Shown: positions 13,800-23,618 of the stretch, piece by piece | Layout of the letters: the number at the start of each line of letters is the position of its first letter | How positions within the stretch are numbered: position 1 is the stretch's first letter | Assembly (NCBI RefSeq): GCF_009193295.2 | Contig: NZ_CP059973.1 | Span: 1,364,001-1,428,000 of the forward strand | DNA from: Bacteroides luhongzhouii | GTDB taxonomy: Bacteria > Bacteroidota > Bacteroidia > Bacteroidales > Bacteroidaceae | Length of the DNA: 64,000 nucleotides | Direction of reading: 5' to 3' | The notes under the pieces: model-generated | Told to the model about the DNA's origin: nothing | The model's database searches: none | Seen by the model: the letters and a program-made list of their open reading frames with translations, nothing else | Program-made: the position numbers and the translations under genes

Positions 13800-16700
13800 A
13801 TGAGAGAAAAACGATGGCTACTATGTTTTTTAGTGGCAGTGTGTTGCACATTTAGCACATGGGCTCTACCGTCACAGGATAAGACGGTAACTTTGAATCT
13901 GCATAATGTCTCTATCGAGACAGTTTTGGATGCAGTGAAGAAACAAACAGGAGTGAATATGTTGTATAATTCACAAATGTTTAAAGGAGTTCCTCCCGTA
14001 TCAATTAATGCGAAAAATGAGAAATGGGAAGTCGCTCTGAAGTTGATTTTAAATCCCCAAGGATTTGATTATGTGGTGAAAGACGGTATTGTTGTTGTTC
14101 GTAAATTGCAGACCGAGAAGCGTGACAATCGTATCCGTGGTACGGTTATTGATTCGAATAAGGAACCGATACCAGGTGCCAGCATCATTGTGAAAGGTAC
14201 TCGTACAGGTACTTCTACAAATATCGAAGGTGAGTTTACTTTGGATGTTAAGGATGATAAGGTGACTTTGGAAATCTCTTTTATTGGTATGAAAAAGCAG
14301 ACTCTTCAGGTGGATGCTACCCGTCGGAAAAGTCTTGAAATTACTTTGGTTGATGATGTGAAAACACTGGAAGATGTGGTTGTGACCGGATATAACAATG
14401 TTCGTAAGACCAGTTTTACCGGTAGTTCTACACAGATATCAGGGGATGATCTGCGTAAGGTTTCTCAGACAAATATTCTGGGTGCTTTGCAATCATTCGA
14501 TCCCTCTTTCCGTTTGATGACAAACAATCAATTTGGTTCCGACCCAAATGCTTTGCCGGAAATGTATATCCGCGGACGTTCAGGAATAGGAGTGAAAGAA
14601 CTAGATAGAGACCAACTGTCTAAATCTAACTTGGAAAATAATCCGAATCTTCCCACCTTTATTATGGATGGCTTTGAGGTTAGTATAGAAAAAGTGTATG
14701 ATTTGGATCCGACTCGTATTGAGAGTATGACTATACTAAAAGATGCTGCTGCTACGGCTATTTATGGTTCTCGTGCTGCCAATGGTGTCGTAGTAATTAC
14801 TACTGTAGCTCCAAAACCAGGAGAAATACGAGTATCTTATAATTTCACAGGTACATTAGAATTGCCTGATTTACGTGATTATAATCTGGCTAATGCCTCT
14901 CAAAAATTAGAAATTGAGCGATTGGCAGGTCTTTTTGAGAAAGGAAATAATAACAATATAGATACTTCTCAGGGAATGAATGCTTACTATAAAAAATATG
15001 CATTAATTCAAAAGGGGATTGATACGGATTGGATGTCATTGCCTTTGCAGAATGCCTTTGACCATAAGCATAGTGTATATATAGAGGGAGGTACTCCTAA
15101 TCTTCGGTATGGCGTAGATGCTTCTTATAATGGTGTGAATGGTGTAATGAAAGGCTCGGGCCGTGATAGGTATTCTATTGGGTTCTCTTTAGATTATCGG
15201 GTAAAGCAATTGCAGGTCAAAAATACGGTTACTTTTGGACATACTAAATCTAAAGAGTCACCTTATGGTTCGTTTAGCGATTATACACGTATGCAACCTT
15301 ATGAGACTCCTTACGAAGATGATGGAACATTGAAGCAAAAAATGCTTTATTCAATATCATCAAGCTCACGTACTTCAAATAATCCATTGTATGAAGCGAC
15401 ATTGGGGAATTATGAATGGAGTGCTTACGATGAATTAGTGAATAATCTTAGTCTGAACTGGTATTTGAATGACTATTTGACTGTGAAAGGACAATTTAGT
15501 GTTACTAAAAAGTATGCTAGCAGTGAGAAGTTTTATGATCCGCTTTCATCAAAGGTAAGTGTCTATGGTGAGAGTGATGATGCATATTTGGCTGGTGATT
15601 TGTATACGGAAAAGGGTGGAAACTTTGATTGGAATACAAATGCTTTTTTGTATTACACTCGCTCGTTTCATAGCAAACATAATATAAATGTTTCTGTGGG
15701 ATGGGAGGCAGCTTCATCCAATACCGATAATACAAAGGCTCACTATCGGGGATTTCCGTCCGGTGAATTTAATTCGTTGAATTATGCTACTGAGATTTAT
15801 AAAAAACCTACCCGTACAGAAAACACGACTCGCCGTATTAGTACATTAGCTACTGCGAATTATACATGGAATGATATTTATTTGGCTGATGCTTCAGTTC
15901 GTTTCGATGGTTCTTCTGAATTCGGAGCAAATCAGAAGTGGGCTCCCTTCTTTTCAGGTGGTCTGGGAGTCAACGTTCATAACTATGCATTTTTAAAAGG
16001 AAATAAAGATATTAATAAATTAAAAGTCAGAGCATCTTATGGGCGTACTGGTAAAGTGAACTTTCCAGCCTATGCTGCAACGACAATGTATCAGTCATTA
16101 TTTGACGAATGGTATATAACGGGATATGGAGCTGTCCTTAAAGCATTAGGTAATAAGGACCTGACTTGGGAAAAAACGGATAAATACAATATAGGTATAG
16201 AAACATTGTTCTTTAACCAACGTTTGACAGTTGAGGCCGAATATTATTATGAAAAGACGATCGATTTGATTAATGATTTTGGTTTGTCTAGCACTTCAGG
16301 TTTCTCCTCCTATAAAAACAACATGGGTGAGGTTTTAAATAAAGGATTTGAACTGCAATTACGGGCAGATGTTTTTCGTGATCGTAACTGGACAGTAGCT
16401 TTATGGGGAAATATGGCCCATAATACGAATGAAATACTTAAAATTTCGGACTCTCAAAAAAAGTACAATGAGCGTGTAGCTGCATTTTATCAAAAAGAGA
16501 TAGATAAACAGTTGACTACTAATAGTTCCTTGTCGGATGCCAATTATTCGGTTCCTATTCCACAGTATGCTGAGGGACAGTCGCTAACCTCTATTTGGGC
16601 AGTGCGTTCTTTGGGGATTGACCCTACTACAGGTAAGGAGATATTTCTTAATCGTGACGGCAGCGTGACAGACAAATGGGATGCAAGCCAAGAAGTGGCG

Positions 16701-17174
16701 GTTGGCAATACCGAACCTAAATTTAATGGTTCATTCGGTCTAAATGTTACTTATAAAAATTGGAGCCTATTTGCATCCTTCTTGTATGAATGGGGAGGAC
16801 AAGAATATAATCAGACTTTGGTGGATAATGTGGAAAATGCAAATATTAAGACAGGAAATGTCGACCTGCGTGTGTTGACAGATCGTTGGAAAAAGCCCGG
16901 GGATATCGCACAATTCAAGGATATTAAAGACAGCAATCTGACAACTTTGCCAACCTCCCGCTTTGTACAGGATAAAGCCTTATTGCATTTAAATTCATTA
17001 ACGATCAGTTATGATTTTGATCGGGAGTGGATTAAAAAACATTTACGGATGAATATGCTTCGTTTAGAGGCAAATACAAGTGAATTAATTAACTGGAACT
17101 CAATACGCCAAGAACGAGGATTAAGTTATCCGCGTTCATGGAAAATGAGTTTCTCTTTGAAAGCACAATTTTAA
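13800..17174 (+). CDS. SusC/RagA-type TonB-dependent outer-membrane transporter with STN domain, locus 1
   Basis: The 1124-residue protein has a signal peptide (to about residue 22) and an STN signalling domain (about 30-100, VSIETVLDAVKKQTGVNMLY). A carboxypeptidase D-like regulatory domain follows (GTVIDSNKEPIPGASIIVKG). Next come a TonB-box-like segment (EDVVVTGYN) and a plug containing the SusC hallmark MYIRGRSGIG, then the 22-strand barrel region. The STN domain shows it is a transducer that talks to the FecR protein encoded upstream. It forms a pair with the SusD-like lipoprotein encoded next. Cargo is not shown by sequence, but the operon's only enzymes are peptidases, so peptides are the best guess. 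A paralog with the same plug signature is at 28892-32272. Confidence 0.93.
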   Translation: MREKRWLLCFLVAVCCTFSTWALPSQDKTVTLNLHNVSIETVLDAVKKQTGVNMLYNSQMFKGVPPVSINAKNEKWEVALKLILNPQGFDYVVKDGIVVVRKLQTEKRDNRIRGTVIDSNKEPIPGASIIVKGTRTGTSTNIEGEFTLDVKDDKVTLEISFIGMKKQTLQVDATRRKSLEITLVDDVKTLEDVVVTGYNNVRKTSFTGSSTQISGDDLRKVSQTNILGALQSFDPSFRLMTNNQFGSDPNALPEMYIRGRSGIGVKELDRDQLSKSNLENNPNLPTFIMDGFEVSIEKVYDLDPTRIESMTILKDAAATAIYGSRAANGVVVITTVAPKPGEIRVSYNFTGTLELPDLRDYNLANASQKLEIERLAGLFEKGNNNNIDTSQGMNAYYKKYALIQKGIDTDWMSLPLQNAFDHKHSVYIEGGTPNLRYGVDASYNGVNGVMKGSGRDRYSIGFSLDYRVKQLQVKNTVTFGHTKSKESPYGSFSDYTRMQPYETPYEDDGTLKQKMLYSISSSSRTSNNPLYEATLGNYEWSAYDELVNNLSLNWYLNDYLTVKGQFSVTKKYASSEKFYDPLSSKVSVYGESDDAYLAGDLYTEKGGNFDWNTNAFLYYTRSFHSKHNINVSVGWEAASSNTDNTKAHYRGFPSGEFNSLNYATEIYKKPTRTENTTRRISTLATANYTWNDIYLADASVRFDGSSEFGANQKWAPFFSGGLGVNVHNYAFLKGNKDINKLKVRASYGRTGKVNFPAYAATTMYQSLFDEWYITGYGAVLKALGNKDLTWEKTDKYNIGIETLFFNQRLTVEAEYYYEKTIDLINDFGLSSTSGFSSYKNNMGEVLNKGFELQLRADVFRDRNWTVALWGNMAHNTNEILKISDSQKKYNERVAAFYQKEIDKQLTTNSSLSDANYSVPIPQYAEGQSLTSIWAVRSLGIDPTTGKEIFLNRDGSVTDKWDASQEVAVGNTEPKFNGSFGLNVTYKNWSLFASFLYEWGGQEYNQTLVDNVENANIKTGNVDLRVLTDRWKKPGDIAQFKDIKDSNLTTLPTSRFVQDKALLHLNSLTISYDFDREWIKKHLRMNMLRLEANTSELINWNSIRQERGLSYPRSWKMSFSLKAQF

Positions 17175-17191
17175 GGAAAGGAAAGAAGAAG

Positions 17192-18706
17192 ATGAAAAAG
17201 ATATATAATACCTTACTTTCACTGGGGATAGTGGCTATGATATTTTCTTCCTGTAGCGACTGGCTGGATGTTCGCCCGTCAGATGAAATTAAAGAAGAAT
17301 TTTTGTTTGAGACGGGAAATGGATATCGTACAGCTTTGAATGGAATTTATCGTAAACTGTCCACTCAAGATTTATATGGACAAAACCTAAGTTGGGGTAT
17401 TGTCGATGCATTGGGTGGGATGTATAATATGGATGGAGTATCAAGTGTTGGAGGAGGTTATGCTATACAAAAAATATCGACGCGTGCTTTCAAAGATATA
17501 GAACTGGTATCTACTACCAATGCAATGTGGGAAGCTGCATGGAACATCGTTGCCAACTGTAATAATCTGATTCAACAAGTGGAGAGTGCGGATACAACGC
17601 TTTTTTATGAGGGTGAAGAGGAGCGTAATATGATTTGGGGAGAAGCCATTGCATTGCGTGCTTATATACAATTTGATTTGCTACGTTTGTATGCACCAGC
17701 CCCATCTACCAATCCTGGAGAACGTACATTTATTCCTTATGTTGATGAATATCCTGCGTATGTGAATAATAAGCAAACAGTAGCGTATTGTCTTGATCAT
17801 GTAGTTAATGACCTGAAAAAGGCGCAAGATATTTTAAAACCCATTGATGAGGCAAAATCATTTAGAGTTTATGATCGCTTAGAGTATATAGCTAGTGGTG
17901 AGGACCGTTTTCTGAGGGAACGTGGCTATCGTTTAAACTATTATGCGATTACTGCATTATTAGCTCGCGTTTATTTGTATGCCGGTAATTTAGATATGGC
18001 TTATGACGAAGCCATGAAGATTATTAAAGTACAAAATGCTAAGCGTTGGTTTAATTTCACTAGTGAATATAATATTACAGATAAAAGAAATATTAAGTTT
18101 TATGATGATATCATTTTCACGTTGTATACGACAGAGGTGACTGATTGGGATTTGGAAATAAGTTATAGTTCAGAGGATCAGCCGGATTATAGTCAACATT
18201 ATTTGTGTTGGCATGCTGATAAAGTCAAGGATGTTTTTGGTAACGAAGGTAGTGATGATTATCGTCTGTTATATCAGTTTGAAGAAAAATATTGGGGATA
18301 TCGTACATTGAAGTATCACAAGCAAGAAGAAAAAAGCACTGGTGGGAGATGGGGAAATCCCATGCTACCGATGATACGTATGTCTGAAGTATATTATATT
18401 GCTGCTGAAGCTATCTGTAATAAAGACTTGGGCGAGGCTCGAGAATATATTAAAAAGGTAAAAAATGGACGTGGAGTGAGTGTTGATTTATCAAATTTGG
18501 ATAAGAATGGACTTGTAGATATGATTGTGAATGATGCACAACGTGAATTATTTGGGGAAGGACAAGTGTTCTTTATGTTTAAACGTTTGAATCGGCAAGT
18601 AGTAAACTATTCGGGCTCTAGCACATCAGTTAAAAGAGAGCCTGTTCTTCCAACAGAGGAAAATTTTGTTCTTCCGTTACCGGATTCAGAAAGTAATATA
18701 AAATAA
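17192..18706 (+). CDS. SusD/RagB-type surface lipoprotein, locus 1
   Basis: The lipoprotein signal ends at IFSSC, after which SDWLDVRPSDEI is the standard SusD opening (DWLDV). The TPR-like helices and the conserved MIRMSEVYYIAAEA block near residue 380 confirm the family. It is the lid of the SusC transporter and captures ligand at the cell surface. I start at ATG 17192 (MKKIYNTLL) because GGAAAGGAAAG precedes it and the signal peptide begins there; the longer frame from 17138 overlaps susC. The gap to the SusC stop is 17 bases. Confidence 0.92.
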   Translation: MKKIYNTLLSLGIVAMIFSSCSDWLDVRPSDEIKEEFLFETGNGYRTALNGIYRKLSTQDLYGQNLSWGIVDALGGMYNMDGVSSVGGGYAIQKISTRAFKDIELVSTTNAMWEAAWNIVANCNNLIQQVESADTTLFYEGEEERNMIWGEAIALRAYIQFDLLRLYAPAPSTNPGERTFIPYVDEYPAYVNNKQTVAYCLDHVVNDLKKAQDILKPIDEAKSFRVYDRLEYIASGEDRFLRERGYRLNYYAITALLARVYLYAGNLDMAYDEAMKIIKVQNAKRWFNFTSEYNITDKRNIKFYDDIIFTLYTTEVTDWDLEISYSSEDQPDYSQHYLCWHADKVKDVFGNEGSDDYRLLYQFEEKYWGYRTLKYHKQEEKSTGGRWGNPMLPMIRMSEVYYIAAEAICNKDLGEAREYIKKVKNGRGVSVDLSNLDKNGLVDMIVNDAQRELFGEGQVFFMFKRLNRQVVNYSGSSTSVKREPVLPTEENFVLPLPDSESNIK

Positions 18707-18717
18707 AACATAATATT

Positions 18718-19464
18718 ATGAGTAATAGATATATATTTTTGATAATAATAGGGTGTTTGATTGCCACATTTTTTTCTTGTGAGGAAAAAGAACTTATGGT
18801 TAATGCCAACGATGTATCTTATATCATTTTTGGAAAGGATATGATGACGGACACAACGAGTACTTCTTTTACATTTTATGATGAAGGTGAGGATGCAAAG
18901 GTTGATTTGGAAGTACAGATTTACGGGAAGTTGAGAGATACTGACGCTAAATTTACTGTTGCGGTAGATGAGAAAATTACTACTGTTCCTGAAGGATATT
19001 ATGTCTTGCCTTCTGAAGGTATGATTGAGGCAGGAAAACTGAGAGGTACAATTACAGTTACTTTAAAGAATTATCCGGATTTAAAGGAATCTACTAAATT
19101 ATTGGCAATAAAAATAAATGGTGAGGGAGATGTCAAACCTGGATCTTATCGATATTCAAAAGCCATCATAGCTGTAACAGATCGTTTGTTTAAACCAGAA
19201 TGGTGGGCGGTGAATGACCGGGGAAATGAGACTTATTTCGAGAATACAGTTGAAAAGTATTATTTGGGTACATACTCGGTGGAGAAATATAAGATGTTCT
19301 TAAAGGAATTAATAAAAGATGATGTTGTCTTTGATGGAAAGGATATGCAGGTGATGCGGAAATATGCTTTGCGATTGAAGAATACGCTGAAAGAACTAAA
19401 AGCAGCAGGTACTCCGGCCTTGGATGAGCATGATAATGAAATAACTGTAGTTGTTGCTGGATAA
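18718..19464 (+). CDS. DUF4843-like surface lipoprotein, locus 1
   Basis: The 248-residue protein has a lipoprotein signal (LIATFFSC) and a beta-rich body. The order after SusD, the FTFYDEGEDAKVDLEVQIYG segment and the WWAVND block match the DUF4843 family of accessory lipoproteins in SusCD operons. Its C-terminal region (TYSVEKYKMFLKEL) is conserved in the second locus (TYSRAKYRALVQYG). It probably sits on the SusCD complex at the cell surface; function is unknown. Eleven bases separate it from susD. Confidence 0.8.
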   Translation: MSNRYIFLIIIGCLIATFFSCEEKELMVNANDVSYIIFGKDMMTDTTSTSFTFYDEGEDAKVDLEVQIYGKLRDTDAKFTVAVDEKITTVPEGYYVLPSEGMIEAGKLRGTITVTLKNYPDLKESTKLLAIKINGEGDVKPGSYRYSKAIIAVTDRLFKPEWWAVNDRGNETYFENTVEKYYLGTYSVEKYKMFLKELIKDDVVFDGKDMQVMRKYALRLKNTLKELKAAGTPALDEHDNEITVVVAG

Positions 19465-19485
19465 AATAATAGAAATAGAAGAAGT

Positions 19486-21183
19486 ATGAAAAAACTAATA
19501 ATATATAGTTTATTGCTGTTCATAGTAACGGGATTTTACAGCTGTTTGGATGACAAGAATAACTTTGATTATAAACAGGTGAATGAGTTGGATGGTGAAA
19601 TTCTTAATATAGATATTGCTGGATATGAGGTTAATGTAGGTGAGGAACTTACCATTTCACCTACTTTTAAGTTTACCATAGACAAAGAAAACCCAGATGT
19701 GAGTTATGAGTGGTATTTGGATGGTAAGAAGTTAGATGCAACTACCCCTTCATATACTTTCTCTTCTGATAAATATGGCATTTATGAGCTTACATACGCG
19801 GTTGTCGATAATAAAACCGGCGTTAAGTTTTCACTCTCTACAAAGATAACAGTGACATCAGCTTATTTGAAAGGTTGGGCGATATTATCTGATATAGACG
19901 GGCGTTCTGCGCTTTCTTTTATTAAAGTGAAGACAGTGAAGAAACTGTATTATAATTCGTATGGAGAGGAAGCTTATAAAGATTCTGTTGTGTATGAAGA
20001 AGTAGAAAAAGATATTATCCCTGACTTAGGGACAGAACCTCGTCGTTTACTTGAAAGTACGGGATATTGGGATTTGGCGTATCAGGACTTAAATAGTGGT
20101 GAAGAAGTTCTGTATGATGAGCTTGTTGTCATGCAAGGTAGTAAATGGGTGGAGCTAAACGGTAATTCGCTGATGAAATCTGTATATACAGAAGAGGAAT
20201 TTAACGGAGACATTCCTGATGATTTTTCTCCGGTGGATGCTGTGATGACTTATTCTTCTAAATTCTTGTTTAATCAGAATGGGTATATATACTATAATCA
20301 AAGGGCTGTTGCCAATGATTTTCATGCAGGTTTTTATCTATCAGATCCAATATGGGGCGGCACTCGTTTCAAAAAGATGTATGGTATACAGAAATTTAAT
20401 GATTATATGCGTACAATTCCTGTATTGACTACTGATAATTCATTACAGTATATTTGGGATGGGGGGCTGACATATGAATTTCCTATAATCCATATGAATA
20501 CTTTAATGTATAGTGGTAATGTATATGAAATAGTAGATAATGAAGGAAAGAGCGATTCACGCTTTCAGAATATGGAATATGAGATTATTAACATGTTGCC
20601 AGCCTCTACTGAAAAGGATGATTGGTATGATACTTGTATGCCAAGATGGGTGGCTCTACTGAAAAAGGACGGCAATTATTTTTTGCGTAATTTTTCATTA
20701 GATACTTATTATGTGAATCCTCCTGTAAAAGTTGGAGATTATTTTGAAAAGAATATTAAAAGTGAGATGTTTGCAGATTATAAAGATATGGTGGTCTTTC
20801 AAAATAAGCGATATGTCGTAATTGCAAATGGTGCTGAACTATGGTATTGTTCAACTACTGATGAAGGTGACAGTGGTATAAAAATAAAACTGGAAGATGG
20901 GGATGTATTGCCTGGTGAAATTGTTTCATTATCTTATTTAGATATCAATTTCAATACGGAGAAAGAGCCTGTGAATGGACATTTGGGAGTTGCATTTGCT
21001 AATGGCGAGTTTCGTATTTACGAAGTAATTGAACAAAAAACAGGTGATACTGCTACTGAAGTTACTTTGAAGAAGTTATATCCTAATAAAGTCTCAAATT
21101 TGCAGGGAGACAATAAATTTGGTACTATTGTTGATGCAATATACAAATTTGGAGATTGTCTTAAAATCACAGTATTTAAATAA
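19486..21183 (+). CDS. PKD-like surface lipoprotein, locus 1
   Basis: The lipoprotein signal ends at GFYSC and is followed by LDDKNNFDYKQVNE, a motif shared with the protein at 34458 (YEDKGNYDYEQMND). An Ig/PKD-like domain covers about residues 40-125 (YEWYLDGKKL). The remaining 430 residues look like a beta-propeller or other repeated beta structure with no catalytic motif I recognise. Bacteroidota annotate such proteins as PKD-like family lipoproteins; they accompany SusCD and DUF4843 genes. A role in surface ligand binding is inference. Confidence 0.78.
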   Translation: MKKLIIYSLLLFIVTGFYSCLDDKNNFDYKQVNELDGEILNIDIAGYEVNVGEELTISPTFKFTIDKENPDVSYEWYLDGKKLDATTPSYTFSSDKYGIYELTYAVVDNKTGVKFSLSTKITVTSAYLKGWAILSDIDGRSALSFIKVKTVKKLYYNSYGEEAYKDSVVYEEVEKDIIPDLGTEPRRLLESTGYWDLAYQDLNSGEEVLYDELVVMQGSKWVELNGNSLMKSVYTEEEFNGDIPDDFSPVDAVMTYSSKFLFNQNGYIYYNQRAVANDFHAGFYLSDPIWGGTRFKKMYGIQKFNDYMRTIPVLTTDNSLQYIWDGGLTYEFPIIHMNTLMYSGNVYEIVDNEGKSDSRFQNMEYEIINMLPASTEKDDWYDTCMPRWVALLKKDGNYFLRNFSLDTYYVNPPVKVGDYFEKNIKSEMFADYKDMVVFQNKRYVVIANGAELWYCSTTDEGDSGIKIKLEDGDVLPGEIVSLSYLDINFNTEKEPVNGHLGVAFANGEFRIYEVIEQKTGDTATEVTLKKLYPNKVSNLQGDNKFGTIVDAIYKFGDCLKITVFK

Positions 21184-21259
21184 ACTAAAGCAAAAGAAGG
21201 GGGAGGATATCTGATCACAGAGATATTCACACCTTTCTATTTTTATCAATATAAAAAGT

Positions 21260-23605
21260 ATGACTTTAAAGAAAATAGTTTTTGTTGTTTTTGGGGTATG
21301 TCCTTTTCTGATACAATTACAAGCTCAAGAAATTGCACAGCAACAAGCCAACTATGAATTGACTGATAAATTTCAGGATTTTACTTTAGGAGGTAAATTG
21401 TCTAATATTAGTCTATCGGTTTACCCTCGAGAAATAAACAATACAGATAATTTCTGGTTTGAGTTTCAAACAACATCAGGCAAGGAATATTATTATGTGA
21501 TGCCTGCTGCAGGAAAACGTGAACCTCTATTTGACAAAGGGAAGATGGCTATGCAGTTAAGTGAATTTACCAAAGGTGTAGTAGATAGAAATAAACTGGA
21601 TATCTCATCTGTGACTTTTGCTAAAGACCAAGGCTCGTTTGAATTTGATTATAAGAGTAAACGATACAGCTATAATCGTCTGACGGGCAAGTTGACATTA
21701 GTAGAGAAGAAGGAAGAAAAGAAGGAGCCGGAAGAACCCGTATATAGCTGGATGACTTTTTCACCTGATAAAAAGTATATTCTGTATGCTAAGAATCACA
21801 ACCTGTATGTAAAAGGAAATAAAGCATTGGGAGTGGATACAACCGAGGTACAGTTGACTACGGATGGAGTGGAAAACTTTTCTTATGCTCGTGAAGAAGA
21901 GGCCGGGGAGAACGGAGAAGTGCCGACAACAGCACTTTGGTGTCCGGATAATCGTCATATTTATGTGGTACGTGATGATAACCGTTTGTTGCGGGATTTT
22001 TGGGTAATTAATTCATTGGAAGATTCTCCTTCATTGATAAAGTATAAATATGAGTTTCCAGGTGACAAGTATGTTACTCAAAATGAATTGGCGATTATCG
22101 ATATTGTAGAAAAAACGGTAAAGAAGGCGAAGATAGATAAATGGAAAGATCAATATATAAAGCCTCTTCATGTTACTTCGGATAGCAAATACTTGTTTTT
22201 TGAACGTACTAAGCGTACTTGGGATGAAGTAGATGTATGCTCTGTTAATCTGTCAACTTTGGAAGTGAAAGAAATTATTCACGAAGAAGATAAGCCATAT
22301 CGTGACCCGCATGCTCGTAATGTTGCGATCTTAAATGATGGAAAAGATATTCTGTTCCGTTCAGAACGTACTGGTTGGGGGCATTATTATCACTATGATG
22401 GAGAAGGAAATCTCAAGAATGTGATGACTTCCGGTGAATGGGTAACAGGATATATTAATTCTATTGATACGTTGAAACGCAAAGTTTATCTGTATGGATA
22501 TGGAAAAGATAAAAAAGTAAATCCTTTCTATTACATGCTTTATGAGGTTGACATTGACAGAGAAGGAGTAACTCCTTTGAGCACGGAAGACGGACAGCAT
22601 AATGTGAATTTCTTGAAATCTCATAATTACTATGTTGATACCTATTCAAGAGTGGATATGGAGCCTAAGATTATGTTGAAGGATCGAAGAGGCAAGGTGA
22701 TTATGGAACTGGCAAAACCGGACCTGGACCTGGTCTATGCGTCAGGTTGGAAAAAACCGGAACGTTTTGTCGTGAAAGCTGCTGATAATATTACCGATTT
22801 GTATGGGGTGATGTGGAAACCGTCTAACTTTGACCCGGAAAAGAAATATCCGATTATTTCAGTCGTTTATCCCGGACCTTATTTTGGATTTGTACCTACA
22901 AGTTTTACGTTGGATGATAGTTATTGTACTCGTATGGCGCAGCTTGGTTTCATTGTAATTACAGTAGGACATAGAGGTGATACGCCGATGCGTGGCAAAG
23001 CATACCACCGTTATGGTTATGGCAATATGCGTGATTATCCGCTGGCAGATGATAAATATGCGATTGAACAGTTAGCTCAACGTCATGCGTTTATTGACGG
23101 TAAGAAAGTCGGTATTTATGGGCACTCTGGTGGTGGATTTATGGCTGCGGCTGCTATTTGCACTTATCCGGACTTTTATACGGCTGCTGTCTCTTGTTCC
23201 GGTAACCATGATAATAATATCTACAATCGTGGTTGGGGAGAGTGTTATAATGGTGTGAAAGAAGTGGAAAAGGTAGTGAAAGACAGTCTGGGTAATGAGA
23301 CGAAAGAGTACGAGTATAAGTTTAGCGTGAAGTCGAATGCAGAAATTGCCAAGAATCTGAAAGGTCATCTGATGCTTGTAACAGGAGATATGGATAAGAA
23401 TGTGAATCCAGCACACACTTATCGTATGGCTAAGGCACTTATTGAAGCTGGTAAAGACTTTGATATGTTGGTGATACCGGGGGCTGGTCATGGATATGGT
23501 TCTGCTGATAAGTATTTTGAAAGGAAAATGTATCGCTTCTTTGCCAAACATTTACTGGGCGATGCTCGTGCAGACTGTTGGGAAGACATAAACCGTAGTA
23601 AATAA
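21260..23605 (+). CDS. S9 family serine peptidase (dipeptidyl-peptidase IV type), locus 1
   Basis: The 781-residue protein has a cleavable signal peptide (to about LQAQ, residue 22), an eight-bladed propeller region, and a C-terminal alpha/beta hydrolase. The nucleophile is Ser623 in GIYGHSGGGF, with Asp712 (GDMDKNV) and His744 (GAGHGYG) completing the triad. The family clips dipeptides or short peptides from N-termini. Export to the periplasm downstream of a SusCD importer suggests it trims imported peptides. A second S9 gene follows 13 bases later. Confidence 0.9.
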   Translation: MTLKKIVFVVFGVCPFLIQLQAQEIAQQQANYELTDKFQDFTLGGKLSNISLSVYPREINNTDNFWFEFQTTSGKEYYYVMPAAGKREPLFDKGKMAMQLSEFTKGVVDRNKLDISSVTFAKDQGSFEFDYKSKRYSYNRLTGKLTLVEKKEEKKEPEEPVYSWMTFSPDKKYILYAKNHNLYVKGNKALGVDTTEVQLTTDGVENFSYAREEEAGENGEVPTTALWCPDNRHIYVVRDDNRLLRDFWVINSLEDSPSLIKYKYEFPGDKYVTQNELAIIDIVEKTVKKAKIDKWKDQYIKPLHVTSDSKYLFFERTKRTWDEVDVCSVNLSTLEVKEIIHEEDKPYRDPHARNVAILNDGKDILFRSERTGWGHYYHYDGEGNLKNVMTSGEWVTGYINSIDTLKRKVYLYGYGKDKKVNPFYYMLYEVDIDREGVTPLSTEDGQHNVNFLKSHNYYVDTYSRVDMEPKIMLKDRRGKVIMELAKPDLDLVYASGWKKPERFVVKAADNITDLYGVMWKPSNFDPEKKYPIISVVYPGPYFGFVPTSFTLDDSYCTRMAQLGFIVITVGHRGDTPMRGKAYHRYGYGNMRDYPLADDKYAIEQLAQRHAFIDGKKVGIYGHSGGGFMAAAAICTYPDFYTAAVSCSGNHDNNIYNRGWGECYNGVKEVEKVVKDSLGNETKEYEYKFSVKSNAEIAKNLKGHLMLVTGDMDKNVNPAHTYRMAKALIEAGKDFDMLVIPGAGHGYGSADKYFERKMYRFFAKHLLGDARADCWEDINRSK

Positions 23606-23618
23606 GACAATAAACTAT